This document shows, piece after piece, positions 47,691 to 60,900 of a stretch of 64,000 bases of DNA. Position numbers and translations under genes: made by a program. Position 1 is the first letter of the stretch, and the number at the start of each line of letters is the position of its first letter. Source of the stretch: Campylorhamphus procurvoides (taxonomy: Eukaryota > Chordata > Aves > Passeriformes > Dendrocolaptidae); contig WBMV01006289.1 in NCBI GenBank assembly GCA_013396655.1, positions 868,001-932,000 on the forward strand, written 5' to 3'. Below the pieces are notes generated by a model that was not told the origin of the DNA, ran no database searches, and saw only the letters and a program-made list of their open reading frames with translations.

Positions 47691-49564
47691 CCATATCTCA
47701 AAGCTAGGACCATGGCAAAGTAAAGATTGTGTGTTCCTTGTCTCCAATTCCCCTTCATCCACAATTATCAAATATTACAATTTGTTTTTTTCAAACACCT
47801 GAATCTGTAAAAACTGTGGCAATGTTTTTAGTAGAGAACAGTCCAAAGGATTTCTTTAATTGACAGAAATTTACAATTATCCATCAATTAGTTAATTAAT
47901 TCAGTGACTCTAAATACATGTGAGAGAAGCTGCCTCCCTGGTGAAAGTATTTAGGGTATCATGCCAAACTTCCCCTGTGGACATGCTTGAGGAGAGGTCT
48001 AATGGTATGGTTACAGGATAATAAATGTCACCATTTAAAGAACATTAATGCCATATAAAATAAAATGGGATTTTAAATTAATTTGCTACTTATAAGGCAG
48101 AACCTTGCCAAAGTTTGGTTTTTTAATATTTTTTTTTAAGTAGGAAAAAAGAACACAAGACCAGATGCTTTTCTAAGGCTGACTCATTCAGTAACAATCT
48201 CTGGTGTGAAAGAGGTGTTTTGCCATGGTCTATTGGACAGAATGAAGAACAATGCCCTTCCCAATGTCATTGTTCACTGATGTATTCAGTGATTGCTACT
48301 TTTTGATCAGGAATGTGTTCAATCATGTAGTAGGCAGAATTTCATCTCTCTGAATGAGCTGTTGAAGTGGCGGTTTTCCATTTAGCTCGATTTAGGAGCA
48401 AGTCTCCCAAGCTTTCAAAGAATGATTAAAGTGGGTACAAAAAATCTGTGGACTGAAGGGTGATCTTTCTGCCCTTTTATGAAGCATTGGAAGAACAGTC
48501 TACAAAGCAGGCAAACTGCTGTGAAAGTTATATTGTGAGTCCTAGAATATACATACTGAGAACCCTAAACTGCTCAGGGAAAGCTGATGTTGTGGAATCA
48601 CTAGTCTAATTGGATATACAGCCAGAGATACTCTATGATCAGGTAAAACTATGTAAGTTTGAAATTTCCATCAACTAAACCCTTGTGAATTACTAGTATC
48701 ACATTTTGGGAATTATGCATGTGTATCAGATACATCTTCATACATCTTTATTTTCCTCATGCTAATTGGAGGGCACTTCATTAAAGGAAACATAAAAATA
48801 TGTTTTCCACAAACTTTTTTGTTATCAAGTCAAATCTATCTGTTTTGCCTTCAATTCGATGACTTGATTTATCTTTCCAAATATAAATGCTAACTTCTTT
48901 GTGGAGGCAGTTGTAAAACAAGGTTGCTTTGTGTTTAATTATACATTTTTGTGTAAAATGATGTGAAATTTAAATGTAGAAATTCAACGTACATGTTTTC
49001 CTACACCTGAGTTGCGTTAAGGTCTAAGTTGTTGAGATGCCCCACCTGGATGACTCATACATGTACTGTCATTCAGGCTTGGCTTCCAGGATTACTGCTA
49101 GAAGATGTAGTTTTTACAAATGATTGTCTGAAAACAAAAAGTAGAAATATAACATGGATGCTAAAAAATGGAACTAGATTTTTGACCATCTAAAGTGAGT
49201 TGGTCTGGATTCATCATGGAGAATTAGTGAAGACAGCTGCAGCTTCTTTTTTTATCTTAGGTGGTTTTCTCCTCCCCGGTTACTTGGAGATTCCGAGTAG
49301 AAATTTGCATGAAGGAATCTTGGGAAGAATAACTAACTCAAACAAACCTTCCCCCCCGCCTTAGCTAGTTTTGTTCTACGCTGACATGGAAGGTTACCAA
49401 GTTCATAGTGCTGTGTGTACTCCACACTCCATTGTCCTTAAATGATATGTGGGATGGATTGTGAGAAGCAAAATAAGAATTCTACTCCTAAAATGAGCTC
49501 CAGCATTTTAAGATTTTTCTGAGGAAATGGCAGGAAGCAAGGGAGGTGTTTATGACTCATTCAC
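47691..49564. other. Intron-like sequence, nothing recognised
   Basis: AT-rich. ttagttaattaattcag occurs at about 47888 and a T9 run near 48131. No gene or repeat recognised. Confidence 0.45.
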
Positions 49565-49916
49565 CTTGTCCTTCCTTCACTCAAGTTTCGCGCTTGTGTT
49601 TCTAAATACAGTGAAAGAAAAGTCTTTCTTCTCTTGCAACTTTTTGAATATTTATTTGCATTAAACAGTGGTGTATGAGCTTTATAGGAAGTTTGTGATA
49701 TCTGGAAATAATGTGCACTATGTGCTACTGGATTCTGCACAGAGGTACAGTGTCTGCAGACTGTATGTTGGGTTAATTGTGCTGCTCCTATCTGTTTCAC
49801 CATCTGTAGTTTAGGGGTTTTTTGGACTGAAAGTCTCTTTTCCATTTGAAATAAGTAAACCCAGAAGATAACATCATACTGAAGTACTTCTCCTAGGCTC
49901 TGAACAATTCTTAGTT
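49565..49916 (-). CDS. Candidate internal coding exon, unidentified protein
   Basis: A 352-nt minus-strand segment is open throughout: two bases completing a codon, 116 codons, and two trailing bases (AG). The acceptor is TTTTTTACAG (AG at 49918-49917) with a further T-rich stretch upstream. The donor is ACAAG then GTGAAT at 49564. The peptide is mixed, with a basic patch (SKSCKRRKTF) and a Gln/Thr/Ser-rich centre; no known domain seen. Its trailing AG would join the leading C of the 31543-31441 segment to make AGC (Ser), so the two can be spliced in frame. Frames of this length occur by chance in this window, so the call rests on the splice pair and on phase. The next exon upstream, which should end on one base of a codon, was not found. 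Confidence 0.3.
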
Positions 49917-52900
49917 CTGTAAAAAATTTCATGTGAAAAAATCAAAGTAGAATTCATAAAGTTAAGAGTGCGCTATCCCTCACAACTTGGATAGTGAACA
50001 GAGAGAGTTTCAGCCTTCAGCAGTGCTTGTATTTTTTCACATCTTTCACTTGTGTGAGTTATTAGGAAAAAAATCCTCCTTGCGACAGTACCAGGGCTTT
50101 CATGTACTTAACTTTCCTCCACTTGTGTCCCCAGAAGCTTCTGTGACAGACCACAACACTAAATGGTTCTCTCTGCCACAGGTATCCTGAGGGCCAAGTT
50201 GGAGGTGGCTCGCTGCCTGACTGGGAGACAGGGCTAGCTGGTTCAGAAACAAGATGTTAGAGCCTTTTAGCCAAGCAAAGTTGCCACAGCAATGATGATA
50301 TCATGAATAAAATTTGTGCACTACTGTGTTTTCCCCACTGTTATTGCTAAGCAGCACAAGTAAGAGAACAAAACTCCCGTCAGCCACAGCATCTGTTCAG
50401 CTTTAAAGCACAACTTCAAAATTAGACCCCGTGTTTGCAAATCCAGTGCCATGCAAAAAGTGCCATCTGGCCGAGATCTGTTTCACAGTGAAGCAGTTTA
50501 TTTTGTGAAACTGAGGAGAGAGAGCCCAAAAAACCACAAGGCATTTGACATAGACGCAAGAATCGATCATTTCTGTGCAATAGGATAGTGCGAAACAAAA
50601 CACTTGATCATACTATGACTCCAGAATAATCTCAGCAAGAAGGAAGAAAAGAAATCCCTATTGGGCTTTCCTAAAGGTTTAGCGAGGTATCAGGTTGTTT
50701 GAAGAGGAGAGAGGTTTCTGTAGGCCATGATAAAATGAGACAGAGGTCCTAAAGTACCCTAAAAAAACAGATGATTAAACTATGTACCAGAACAAATAAA
50801 GACAGAATATTTCTGGAAATAAATGTCCTAATTTTACCTTTTGTAACACCTGCAAGAGAGATCAATTGCTTTGTGGTGGGAAAAGAATTTTCCGGCAGCA
50901 CAAAAGTAATCTCTGATCCAAAACCCCCTGGCAGTATCAAAAATCTGTCAGAGTTGGTCATTGATTATGGTGATAGGAATCTGAAATATTGAATGTGTAT
51001 CTTTTATTTGACACTTTTTGAGGGAATTCAGACATATGTGAAGAGCCTGAAAAATAATAATTGTTCTAAGCTACAGCTGTGAAAGAAGGTCAGAAATTTA
51101 AAGCGATGGTCAACTATTTATCTGAATTCTGCATGCACAAGTGAGAAATCCCAGAGGGAGTATTCAAACATACAGACCCAAGGACTAACATTAAAGGACT
51201 GAAGAAACAATATACAAGTTATCAGTCACAAAGTATTTCAGACTTAGAGAGTTTTTAACTGAGAGTAGAGCACTGCCTGAGGAGCCAGCCTGGAAACAAC
51301 ACTGATCCAAACTTGGCATTTTTCAAGTGAGGTCCTGAGAGATGCCAAACACGGCTGTGCTCAGAGGGGCAGCCATGCCTGGCCGTGCTCTTTGGAGTGG
51401 GAAAAGGGGAGCTGCTCTGGGGGCAGAGGGGCTGTGCAGCCTCAGCCGAAGTTAAGCCACTGTATCTTGAAGTGTCCTCCGCTGAGTACATCCAGCTGAC
51501 CACGCTGGGTTTGTGGGGCCTTTGCATTGTGTTGAGAGGCAAATCACATGCTGAAGGAAGACATGTTCAACTTCCACCCTCCAGAGAGAAAGCAATGTCT
51601 CCCACTTAGTCACTTCTGGGTATCTGGGGAACCACCCCATGTGCTCAGTTCTGTGTTCCAGGCAAACAGGCAGAGCCTCTGCTAACAGCCTGGGGTGAAG
51701 GCAGCACTAAATTCATTTGCACACTCGGAGATTTGTGGGAAATGAGGTTTTTTCAAAGCAGACCAGGCAGTAACCTTAGCAGAAATCATGAAGCAGAGCT
51801 GTGCCTCATTGCTGGGAGCAGAATGTTCTGGAATGAAACAAGGACTGTGTTTGCAAACCAGATAAAAGCAGCTGAGAACAGGCATCAGTCAGAGGAAGTT
51901 GTGTACGGTGGCTGATCACGGGAAAAAAGGGTTTCCTCAGCAGCTCCCCACTTAATGTCAGGAATTTTTAAGCCCTGTTAAATTGTTTCTCACAAATCAG
52001 AAATGAGAGATATGGAGATGGGATGCTTATTTTTGATTTTGGGTTGCCATGTTCCTGACTTTCCTTGTTCAAACAATAAAGCACTGCACTACTACCCAGC
52101 TTCTGTGGGATGCTGATAAAGTAAACGGAAAAGTGGTCTTATCAGCATCAAGAATCTATCAACAGATGGAAAAGACAAAAATAACAGGAAGATGTCCAGA
52201 GGTTGAAAATTTATCCAGTGTCAGATACACAGATTGACTAGTCAGTAAACCAAATGATAGAGTAGCGCAGAAAGAAACTGTTGAGGAAGAGCAAGGAGAT
52301 GAAAATCAAAGGGCTGAGAATCTGAAGATCTTTTCTGCGGTGGTTCTTGTGATTTTAGTAATTTTATCTCTTTGTATTTGTGAAGCACCATCTCGTTTGT
52401 TCATTGCTGAGCAGCAGCATCAGAGACAAAGGCCATGGCACAGCATGTGTCAATACTACGTGGCAGGATCAGGAAGCCAGGGGATTCCTGGAGAATTCCC
52501 AGGCAAATGTAATTTGTGCTCATGCCTTACTAATCCAATGTTGATGGCTAGTGAGCTCCTGCCACAGAGCAGAGTCCTGCTACTTTCCTAGAGTATAATA
52601 TACATATATTAAAAAAGGAACAAAGTCAGTAATTTAAAAAGTTTTACCACCAATTGAATTTCTTTGAAGTGGCACCCATTTTAGAGTTCAAAAACTTACT
52701 AATAAAGAGAAGTCTGTTCCTAAGATTTATAGAGATTCTTATTTTCAGATATGTGCATACAATTATTCAAGCTTAAGGTTGTGAAGGATTTGCGTCTTAT
52801 TTTTAATATTACAGGTCTTGCTTATGGCAGTTTTATAAAATTTAAATAAGATATCGCATGAACAGTTCTATGTTAAAAATTATAATTATTTTTTGCATTA

Positions 52901-54759
52901 TAAATTAAAATTTCAAGATGTGGCAGCAATTTTTTTTCACATTATTTTTACAAAGCTCAGACCTACCTAACGTAATTTTAAATCAAGCAATTTAAAGTCA
53001 CTGATTCAAATCACTCTCCTACTGTTTTGGGTCTTTGAGGACAGACAGGAATAAAAAGTAAGGGGTTTTATGAGTGAAATATTTGAAAATGTTTATATGT
53101 GATTGCATGGTGAGGAGCTCATGATTTTTAACATTAAAGAAAGAGAAAAAAATCTTGCAGCAGCATTGTGGCAAAGCTTTTAAAGACAGAGCAGTCAGGG
53201 CATGTAAAACTGCAGTTACTATAGTAACAGGATCTTAGTCCTTTATAAATGAATGTGGAGAGATGTACAATCTGACTTGGCAGCGCTGTGAAACTGGTCA
53301 CATTCCTCACTTTTACCAAAAATTTATGTTACAGTAAATTAAAGAAAGCCCCATCTGCAGTGGGGCAAATAGGCAGGGTAAAAAGGATTATGCTAGGGAG
53401 TAATTATGCATTGTGTGATAGAAGATGGACATGGTTTGGAGAGTGGGCAACACAAGTGGTCAATGCCTTGGTGTGATTTCCTCAAACAGGACACCGAGGT
53501 TAATGGATGGAATCAATGAACTCATAGAAAGATTTCTTATGAGACTCTATAGAATGAAAAGTGCTCAGATACTCAAGGAATCCTGAAAAATAAAATCGGA
53601 GAGACATGGAAAACACCACTATGCTGAAGCTTACACATAAATGTATTTTGCATCCACATTAATCCCCACCAGGTTCATTTTAAAACAAGCGAGGTGTCCT
53701 CCTCCTATGAACCATTTGTAGCCTAGATTAGGAGAATAGGAGTTAATTTTGTTTTGTTTTGCTTATTTTTAAAGAGTAGCATTTGTTATAGTGCTCATAT
53801 ATTCTCCTGGGGACATAAGGGGAATAAAAAAGCAGGATTTTTATGGGTTGTCAGGTGTTCTGGTTAGAAGATGTATTTAATAAGTGTTGGATAATAACAG
53901 ACAGTAATATGTAAACTACATAATGACGTTAGAAGCCTGAAGCTCTGGTTTCATAATAAAATCTTTACGATAAATGGTTGTTAGTTACGAAGTCTGGTGA
54001 GCTGGAGTCTGCTGTAACCTTCTAAAGCAGGTTTGAGAACAGAAATCTGTTCTGTCCCAGAGCTCCTTATGCTGCACGAACATGAATTTACAACAGTTCC
54101 TTTGTGTAAAAGGGAGAAAATAGTAACCTAAAACACAGGGTGCTAAGAAAATAAATGTAATATAGAGTCCGAGGCACCTCAGTGACATGCTCACATAACA
54201 TGTTTAAAGTAGTTTAGGTGAACTTAGGGATGCCCTACAATAAGTGTAGTTCACTTTTTCTACACCTTGGAAATGTTTCCTGTTAATGGAAACATAGTTG
54301 TACACACCATAATGGTAAGGCACTGTGTAACATTATGGGAGGAGTGAAAGGAAATTAAATTCACTCTTCTATTCAGTGAGTTTTCCAAAGCAGGAAGAGA
54401 GAGGAAAGGAGAAAAAGTAATACTTTTCGTTTTCTTCGTATGCTTTCTGTTCTTTCAAGTTACTAATTTCTTGTATTTAAAAGGAATCTGCTGCAAAGGA
54501 GGATGAAAGAATGTCACATCAGGAAAGGCATGAATGTGTAGATTTAAAGGGCATTATCTATTTTAATAATCAATCTATTGAACTTAATCAAAAGGGTTTC
54601 ATCAGGTGGATTTTTATTTAGTATTCAATTAACAAGCAGTCACATTTCAGAAACTCGTAGCTTTTACTGCTCCTTTTCCTTCTTATCAGAGTTTCACAAT
54701 ATGAATGAAGTGTGTAAACTTTTCCCACTGAAATAGTACTCGAAGGCTCCAGGGGAGTT
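49917..54759. other. Intron-like sequence, nothing certain
   Basis: A minus-strand segment at 50944-50838 has a weak acceptor and a good donor and is open, but its phase does not fit the other candidate exons. A patch richer in G and C lies at about 51340-51500 with frames open on both strands. The plus-strand frame 52340-52591 begins with ATG and is hydrophobic at its start but has no family resemblance. Confidence 0.4.
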
Positions 54760-55030
54760 CCTCATTCAGATTGGCTGCTGGGAATCTTCATAAAGAGCCA
54801 CTAGGAGATGAATATTAATTACAAGCAATATTGCAGTGATACGTCTCAGAGGAGGACATGAGCTGAGCTGTTGCATTGACTTGCCATAGATGAATAATTA
54901 AAGGCACATGTTGAATGGACAAGCTAATTAAAGTGCAATGGGCATTATTTGGGACATCTGAGGAGTGAAGTGTGGTGTCTAGAGGCAATTGGCCTTCCTT
55001 CCTCAGCTTCTCTTTCTGGACCCTTTCTGG
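54760..55030. promoter_or_regulatory. Possible conserved non-coding element
   Basis: Repeat-free sequence with atgaatattaattacaagc, atgaataattaaagg and gacaagctaattaaagtgc, which are clustered homeodomain-type cores, plus cattatttggg. The minus strand is open across it (54815-55108), so an exon cannot be excluded, but there is no good donor. An enhancer-like element is the better guess. Confidence 0.2.
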
Positions 55031-57790
55031 ATATATGGCATGCTCGTTGTAGACTGTGAAACTTGGAGCCAAATGAAAAATTTGCCTGAGTAGATGGAAC
55101 ATTTTCAATATGCATTTACTGGAAGAACTTAGAAGATTTACAAATCTTTGCCATATAGTTCATATAGAAAAAAGAAGAGGCAAAATATTCCCTTGCTGGC
55201 CATTTAGATAAGATTGAAGAAGGTTTAAAGTAGTAATAAAATAACATTATGGGCTGTTGTATTCTGACAACATAGTCACTTAAACTTCAGTCTGACTGGA
55301 ATGAAAAGCTTGAGATAATAGGGATGCTGTCTGTCACCATAAAGAAGGAATACATTGACAATTTCTCAGAATTCAGGTTGACCATCTATCAGCTAATGGG
55401 AGCAATGGGTATTTTAAACCAGCATTAAATTTATATAGATTGGTTAATTGAAGCTACTCCTTCTTGTTCATTAGAAATAACATACGGAGTGTACTCCTAA
55501 GTATTCTGGTAGAGATCTTTCCAGTTTTTCCTGTTCACACTGTTTCTCTGTGTATAAATAGAGCACATAATTACAACTTATGCTAAGTGGCTCAATTTTC
55601 AGTTATCTGGAAATCTCAGCTTTACTATCAAAAGGAAGATACATAAAGGTGACACAGGTCTGAGGCATGGAAGACTCAAGCAAGTATTTTAAAAATAGAA
55701 TAAAAAAGAAAACTTCTATTTAAACTTATTTTTTAAGGGCTTGGGAAGGATTCAGTCAATGTAGGGTCTGATTTAAGAGGCAGTATCATCTGTCTTATCA
55801 TTCTGAATGCCCTAGAAATTATTCATCTTATGGATTTGTTAAGATTTCAGACAATAAGGAATGCTTGAAATCTAAAGACTGCAACATTTAGTCATTTTGA
55901 CAAAATGGCATGGTCATTTTGGCAGCTGGTTGTCCAAGAGGCTCAGGTACAGTTAGTAGGACTGCAGTAGAGACACCGGTGTTCTTCTCTTCACACCCCT
56001 TCTCAGCATCTGAGAAAGGTGCCTTCAGCTCTGCTGTCTGCCAGTTCAGAAGAGGGACAGCAACTTAGGTGTGTTGCTTTTCCAAATCAAGTGATATGGA
56101 GCATTTGAAGATGGCTTTCTCTTAATCTTTCCTATTTCAAGTGTTCCACTTTGCAAAAATAATGAATTATTCATTGGACAAGAAAAATAGAGAAATAAGA
56201 ACTCTGAACTGAAGTATTAATTATTCATACAAGTTTAGATCCCATGACTTTGAGTGGAGAGGTGAATAGTAGTCAAAAGTTTTTGATAAAAATCTTCTCA
56301 AGGATTATCTTTGTCCTAATTGCATATATTATATGTGAAAATTATTATTTGGACAAAAAAAGGCAAAATCATATAGTAAAAATATACTTTATGTACTTTC
56401 TCCACTCTTTCCATGTATGTGCTTTTTACTCTCTTTTATTCTTAGTAATATTGAATTTTTCTGTGCTGATTGCTCTTGTTTCCCAGATTTCTGTAGATCA
56501 TTCAATAATTGGAGGTTTTTTTCCCAGTTATGGACGTTCCAAATTTAGCTGTATGGTTGATTTAAAACAAAGCTTTTAATCTAAATTAAATCAAGACTTG
56601 CAAAAAGTCTCCTTAATGGGAGAAAAAGAAGGATGATGATCATACACAGCTGATCATTTGATTTAGGTCTTTTGTCTCACAGACCTAGTGCAGTTTCACA
56701 GCCTACCAGAGCCCCATGGAGTGTATTAGCCAGGAGATTATAAAATAGATATATAAAATGAATACAAAGTCCTTCCAGTCCTTGTATGCATTTACCATTC
56801 CCTCATGCTGTGACTTAGTTATCTCCCAAAATGTGGTAAGAGTGGCAGTCCCAAATGACTAATGGCTTTGTGATGCAGCTGTTTGAACATGCACCAACTT
56901 TCTGAATGTGTTCTTTAATACTGGTACAATGCTGCACGGCTTACAAAGGATTAAAAATGTATATAACTATATGTTAGTAGGAGCAAAACATCTGTAGAAT
57001 GTTAATACATATTCTAAGGTGCATTCCCAGTACATTATGAATGTTAAATAGGTGACAATAGATACCTCTATAAAATATTTATCATGCAGTTTGGTTTTAG
57101 TTATGCTCTAAGCTGCTCAAGAGCCATCAACAGAAAGTGAATAGACTTATCAAGGTTCTGGTAAGCTCTTCATAATGAAATGTGCAAGCCTAAAATTAAG
57201 TACTAAATATGATAACAAAAAGGTGACAAGCTACAGTTATACAATAAACCACAGTCTGATACAGGATAGCCCCCTGAGGTGTTCCATCTTCTTTTGAAAT
57301 ATAGCATAAGGAGCACTTATATCAAATTTTCAGCCTTTGGAGTATAGCAAAATGAAATTGTATCCATCACAAATCCCCTAATGAGTCTTTGAGGAAATAC
57401 ATGCAGTAAGTTTGAAAACATAATTTTGAAAAATCAAGGACTATTTCTGTTGTTAAATGGCTGATTGATGTCCTCCATGTCATTGTGATACTGACATTAC
57501 AATTTAAAATACAGAGTTTTTCAAATATGAATTAAGGTCTTCTCTTTGTCCGAGTTTGACGAATAAGTTTTAGGTATCAGTTTTCTAACCCTGTGTAGCC
57601 CAATTCTTTTTGTTCTTCCAAACAAGCAATACAAATCACAGCATAATTTGCTGTTCTGAAGTCTTTCTTTCAGTTTTTCTTACTCAAAAGGCTGTAAGGG
57701 AATTTCAGATATAAAAAAAAGCAGTGTTGACATGAAAAGAAATGGTAATATTAGTTCATATGTAATTAGGAGACAAAACTAGTTCTTATT
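55031..57790. other. Intron-like sequence, nothing recognised
   Basis: The plus-strand frame 56244-56579 (111 codons) is very Ile/Phe/Leu-rich, as expected for AT-rich non-coding DNA, and lacks splice context. No repeat recognised. Confidence 0.45.
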
Positions 57791-57816
57791 ATACAGACAT
57801 ATATATATGTCTGTAT
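57791..57816. repeat. Perfect 26-bp palindrome
   Basis: atacagacatata followed by its exact reverse complement. The centre is alternating AT. It lies about 16 bases left of a CR1 tail. It may simply be an AT microsatellite flanked by a chance match. Confidence 0.85.
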
Positions 57817-57831
57817 GTATAAGGGTTGTCT

Positions 57832-57989
57832 GGCATTGGAACAGGTAGCTCAGGGAAGTGGTGGAATCCCCATCCCTGGAAGTGTTCAGAACATATGTGG
57901 ATGTAGCACCTGGGCACATGGTTCAGTGGTGGGCTTGGCAGTGCTGAGTTAACGGCTGGAGGTATTTTCCAACCTGAACAATTCTGGGA
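57832..57989 (+). mobile_element. CR1 LINE, 5'-truncated 3' tail with internal gap
   Basis: It matches the bird CR1 3' end: ggaacaggtagctcagggaagtgg, tggaatccccatccctggaag, tggatgtagcacctgggcacat, gttcagtggtgggcttggcag, aacggctgga, then ggtattttccaacctgaacaattctggga. Between 'ggctgga' and 'ggtattttcc' the usual 'cttgatgatctta'-type stretch is missing, a small internal deletion compared with the copy at 23860. No coding capacity. Confidence 0.9.
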
Positions 57990-60900
57990 TCAGGGTTAGA
58001 GGAAAATACTGCCAACAGAATCTTGTGAGGTTGCTTCCTACTGCACTGCTCTGGGTGCTGTACTGTAGATCCTGTGCATGATAAGGGATGACTTGATAAC
58101 ATCAGAAACTGAATTTTTGCTTAAAAATTCTCAAACCATCACTGTAGTGGAAAGCTACCTACACTGTCCCATTAATGAGCTTCAAGCTAAAGTAGGAAGG
58201 ACCACAAACTTCCATTAGGCTAGCAAAATAATTTGGAAATAATCAGCACAATCTGATGGGTATATTTTTGTCCTGAAGAAATATCACAAGTGTCAGAAAT
58301 ACCATTAAAAATATTCAGAGAAGGTAAGTGTCCTAAATTTCTCTGAAATCCAGAGTGATCTGAATATCTTGGACTCTTGTAAAACTTTAATGTCACTTCA
58401 TATACAGCATCTTAGATAAGCTTTTCTTGTTCCCTGCTGTTCCAAAGTCATTGTTGCAGCACTGTTAGGATTGTCTTGGTTTTAAATCTCTAATGTTCTG
58501 TAAGGCTGCATGGCTATAAAGTCCTGGAATATGTACCAGCTTTTTCTCTTTCTCTGGATACAATAGGAAACTGGTGGAGTTTCTAGAGGAGCTGGACAGC
58601 CCAGCTCTTCTACAGTAATCAAACCAGGAAGTCCTTGTGATGAAAATTGTTGGAGGTTGGAGAGCACTGAGGCATCAAATATAGTTCTCCAATTCTTTTA
58701 TCTTCTGGGTATTTTTCTTGTAACTGGTGTTAACTGAACTTTTGCTTTGGCAAATACCAGCAGGATTATTATTGTCTTCTTCCCTTAGGTTCTCCTTACA
58801 TCTACAAATATAAGTAATTTTTAAAAGGAACATTTCTTTCTGGCTGTTTAATCCACCAACCTCATAACTGACAATGTAGGACTATAGTGTTACCCAAAGT
58901 ACTAAAAAAAGGAATTGACTATGTCTTTTGAATTTTCTCTCCTGTAATGATTTCATATTTCTTTTTCAGTAGCAATGTTTTTTTCCACCTAAAATTTGCT
59001 GCTAGGAAAGCATACAATAACAATAAACTGTTAGGATTCTGGATCAGGATCTGACTTTACATCAGCTGATGTAAATTCTTACAGCTCCATAGTCCTCCAT
59101 GGATATGCACCAACAGTCCTGGTGGAGATTCTGTTTATGTTTGATTAATGAGATGTACAACTTCACAGGAGGGGAGTCTCTTCTGCTCTGAATACTGTGG
59201 TTGTTTCCATCTTGTTGAAATGTTCATGAACGATATTCAATTAGAATTAGTCTAAAAATGTACTTCTGTTGGTAATTGCCTGATGTAGAAAAGGCATCAT
59301 AGAATTGCTTCCAGGCACTGGATTTCCAGGAGTAGTTTAATATTCACATTAATTAGTAGAGAAAGACTTTCTTTAAAAAATATATTTTTAAAGTGTCTTG
59401 ATTTATAATAAATATAGGCCAGTAGTCTGTCAGGCTTGCAAGGTAAATAGTGAGCTGCATTTGTATCGTCTTAAACTCACAGGCAGATCCTTAGCTGCTG
59501 CAAAATCATATCAATTTCCTGATTGTTTTTATGGCCTATTTGTTCCAAAATGACCTTCAATGAGCATTGCTTTCCTTCCCATCTCCTCAAACAGAAGGAG
59601 GTCAGTAAAAACATGGCTGTCAAATATCTGTCAGAACAGATTTATTGTACTGCTTAAACCTGTTGAAGTAGATTTTTTTCCTCCTTCTCTCCTGTAATCT
59701 GACCCACGGGTTAAACTCTTGAGTATAATATACTTTTTTTTCTCTTTTTCTTCTTGACAACCTACATGAAACAAAACAGGTGTGAGTCAAATCTCTGGGG
59801 CACAGAGTGTCTGAATTAGTATGAAGCTTCTTACTATTGGCAGGACTGGCTTGAAAATATACCTGGCTTCAGGTATTTTCATCAGTTGATTTAAAAAACC
59901 CCAAACCTAAATCCCATTTTGTCTCATTGTTTGATTCTGTAATAAAACTGATGCTTCACAAAGACTCGCTAAAATCACAACACATGACTTGACCTGAATT
60001 AGCCATCCAGTCCAAGTGGGTTAAACTTTGGGAGGTTTTCCTGCGCTTCTATCCCCTCCTTTGTCAAGCAGACCTGGTACAGAAACAAATCTCTGCCAGG
60101 TTAGTATTGGAAAATATAGGTAAAATCCCTACACTTTTGTATAATTTTTTTTTCCTCTATGAAAGTAGGATAACATAGCGAAAGGTAAAGAAAAAGCTAG
60201 TGAAACAACATGGTTGTGTTTACCATTAACTGAGATCTGCCGTTATTCTTTGTCAAACTTTGTTAAGCTATAATTATTGTTTATAAAATACCACTCTGTC
60301 TGAGATGTAAATTTAATTGTAAATGTAAATTATCCCTTGTTCCAAGCAGCCATTGCATTCAGTAATGCTGAAGACTGTCAGTCTGCAGAAAACTTTGTAA
60401 CAGTTACTTAATTTTAGGGAGAATGAGAACATATGATAAACACACCACAGGTCATTAGTGCAGCTACCTGGGTATTATCTCAGCTGCCACATGGCTGGCA
60501 ACTGGGAGAGGTTGTTTCACAGTGTGCTAAGCCTAGACAAAGTATTCCCTAATGTGATCATGGAAACACTCTTAGTGACAGGCAGCAACGAAAGCTTAAG
60601 TTTATATTTACACCTTTAATCTTCTTTAGAGTGATTCTGAAATGCAATGGCTGGATGGTGATCTACTGTCAGTGAGAACTGCTTGGTTTTCTTCACTGGT
60701 TTGCTGCTCTTCCTCACCAGCTAGTAACAATCTCTCAGAATTTGTGGCCTTTTTTGCTAGTGCAAGGGTTCCCAGTAAGCATGAAAAGGCTAATAGTGTC
60801 AGATGGTCAGGTACTGGCTACCATATCATTGGATGGAACACGATCACCCTTTCCAACAAGATTTTGGAAGAAGTGACAACTACCTGTTTCTCCAGGATAT

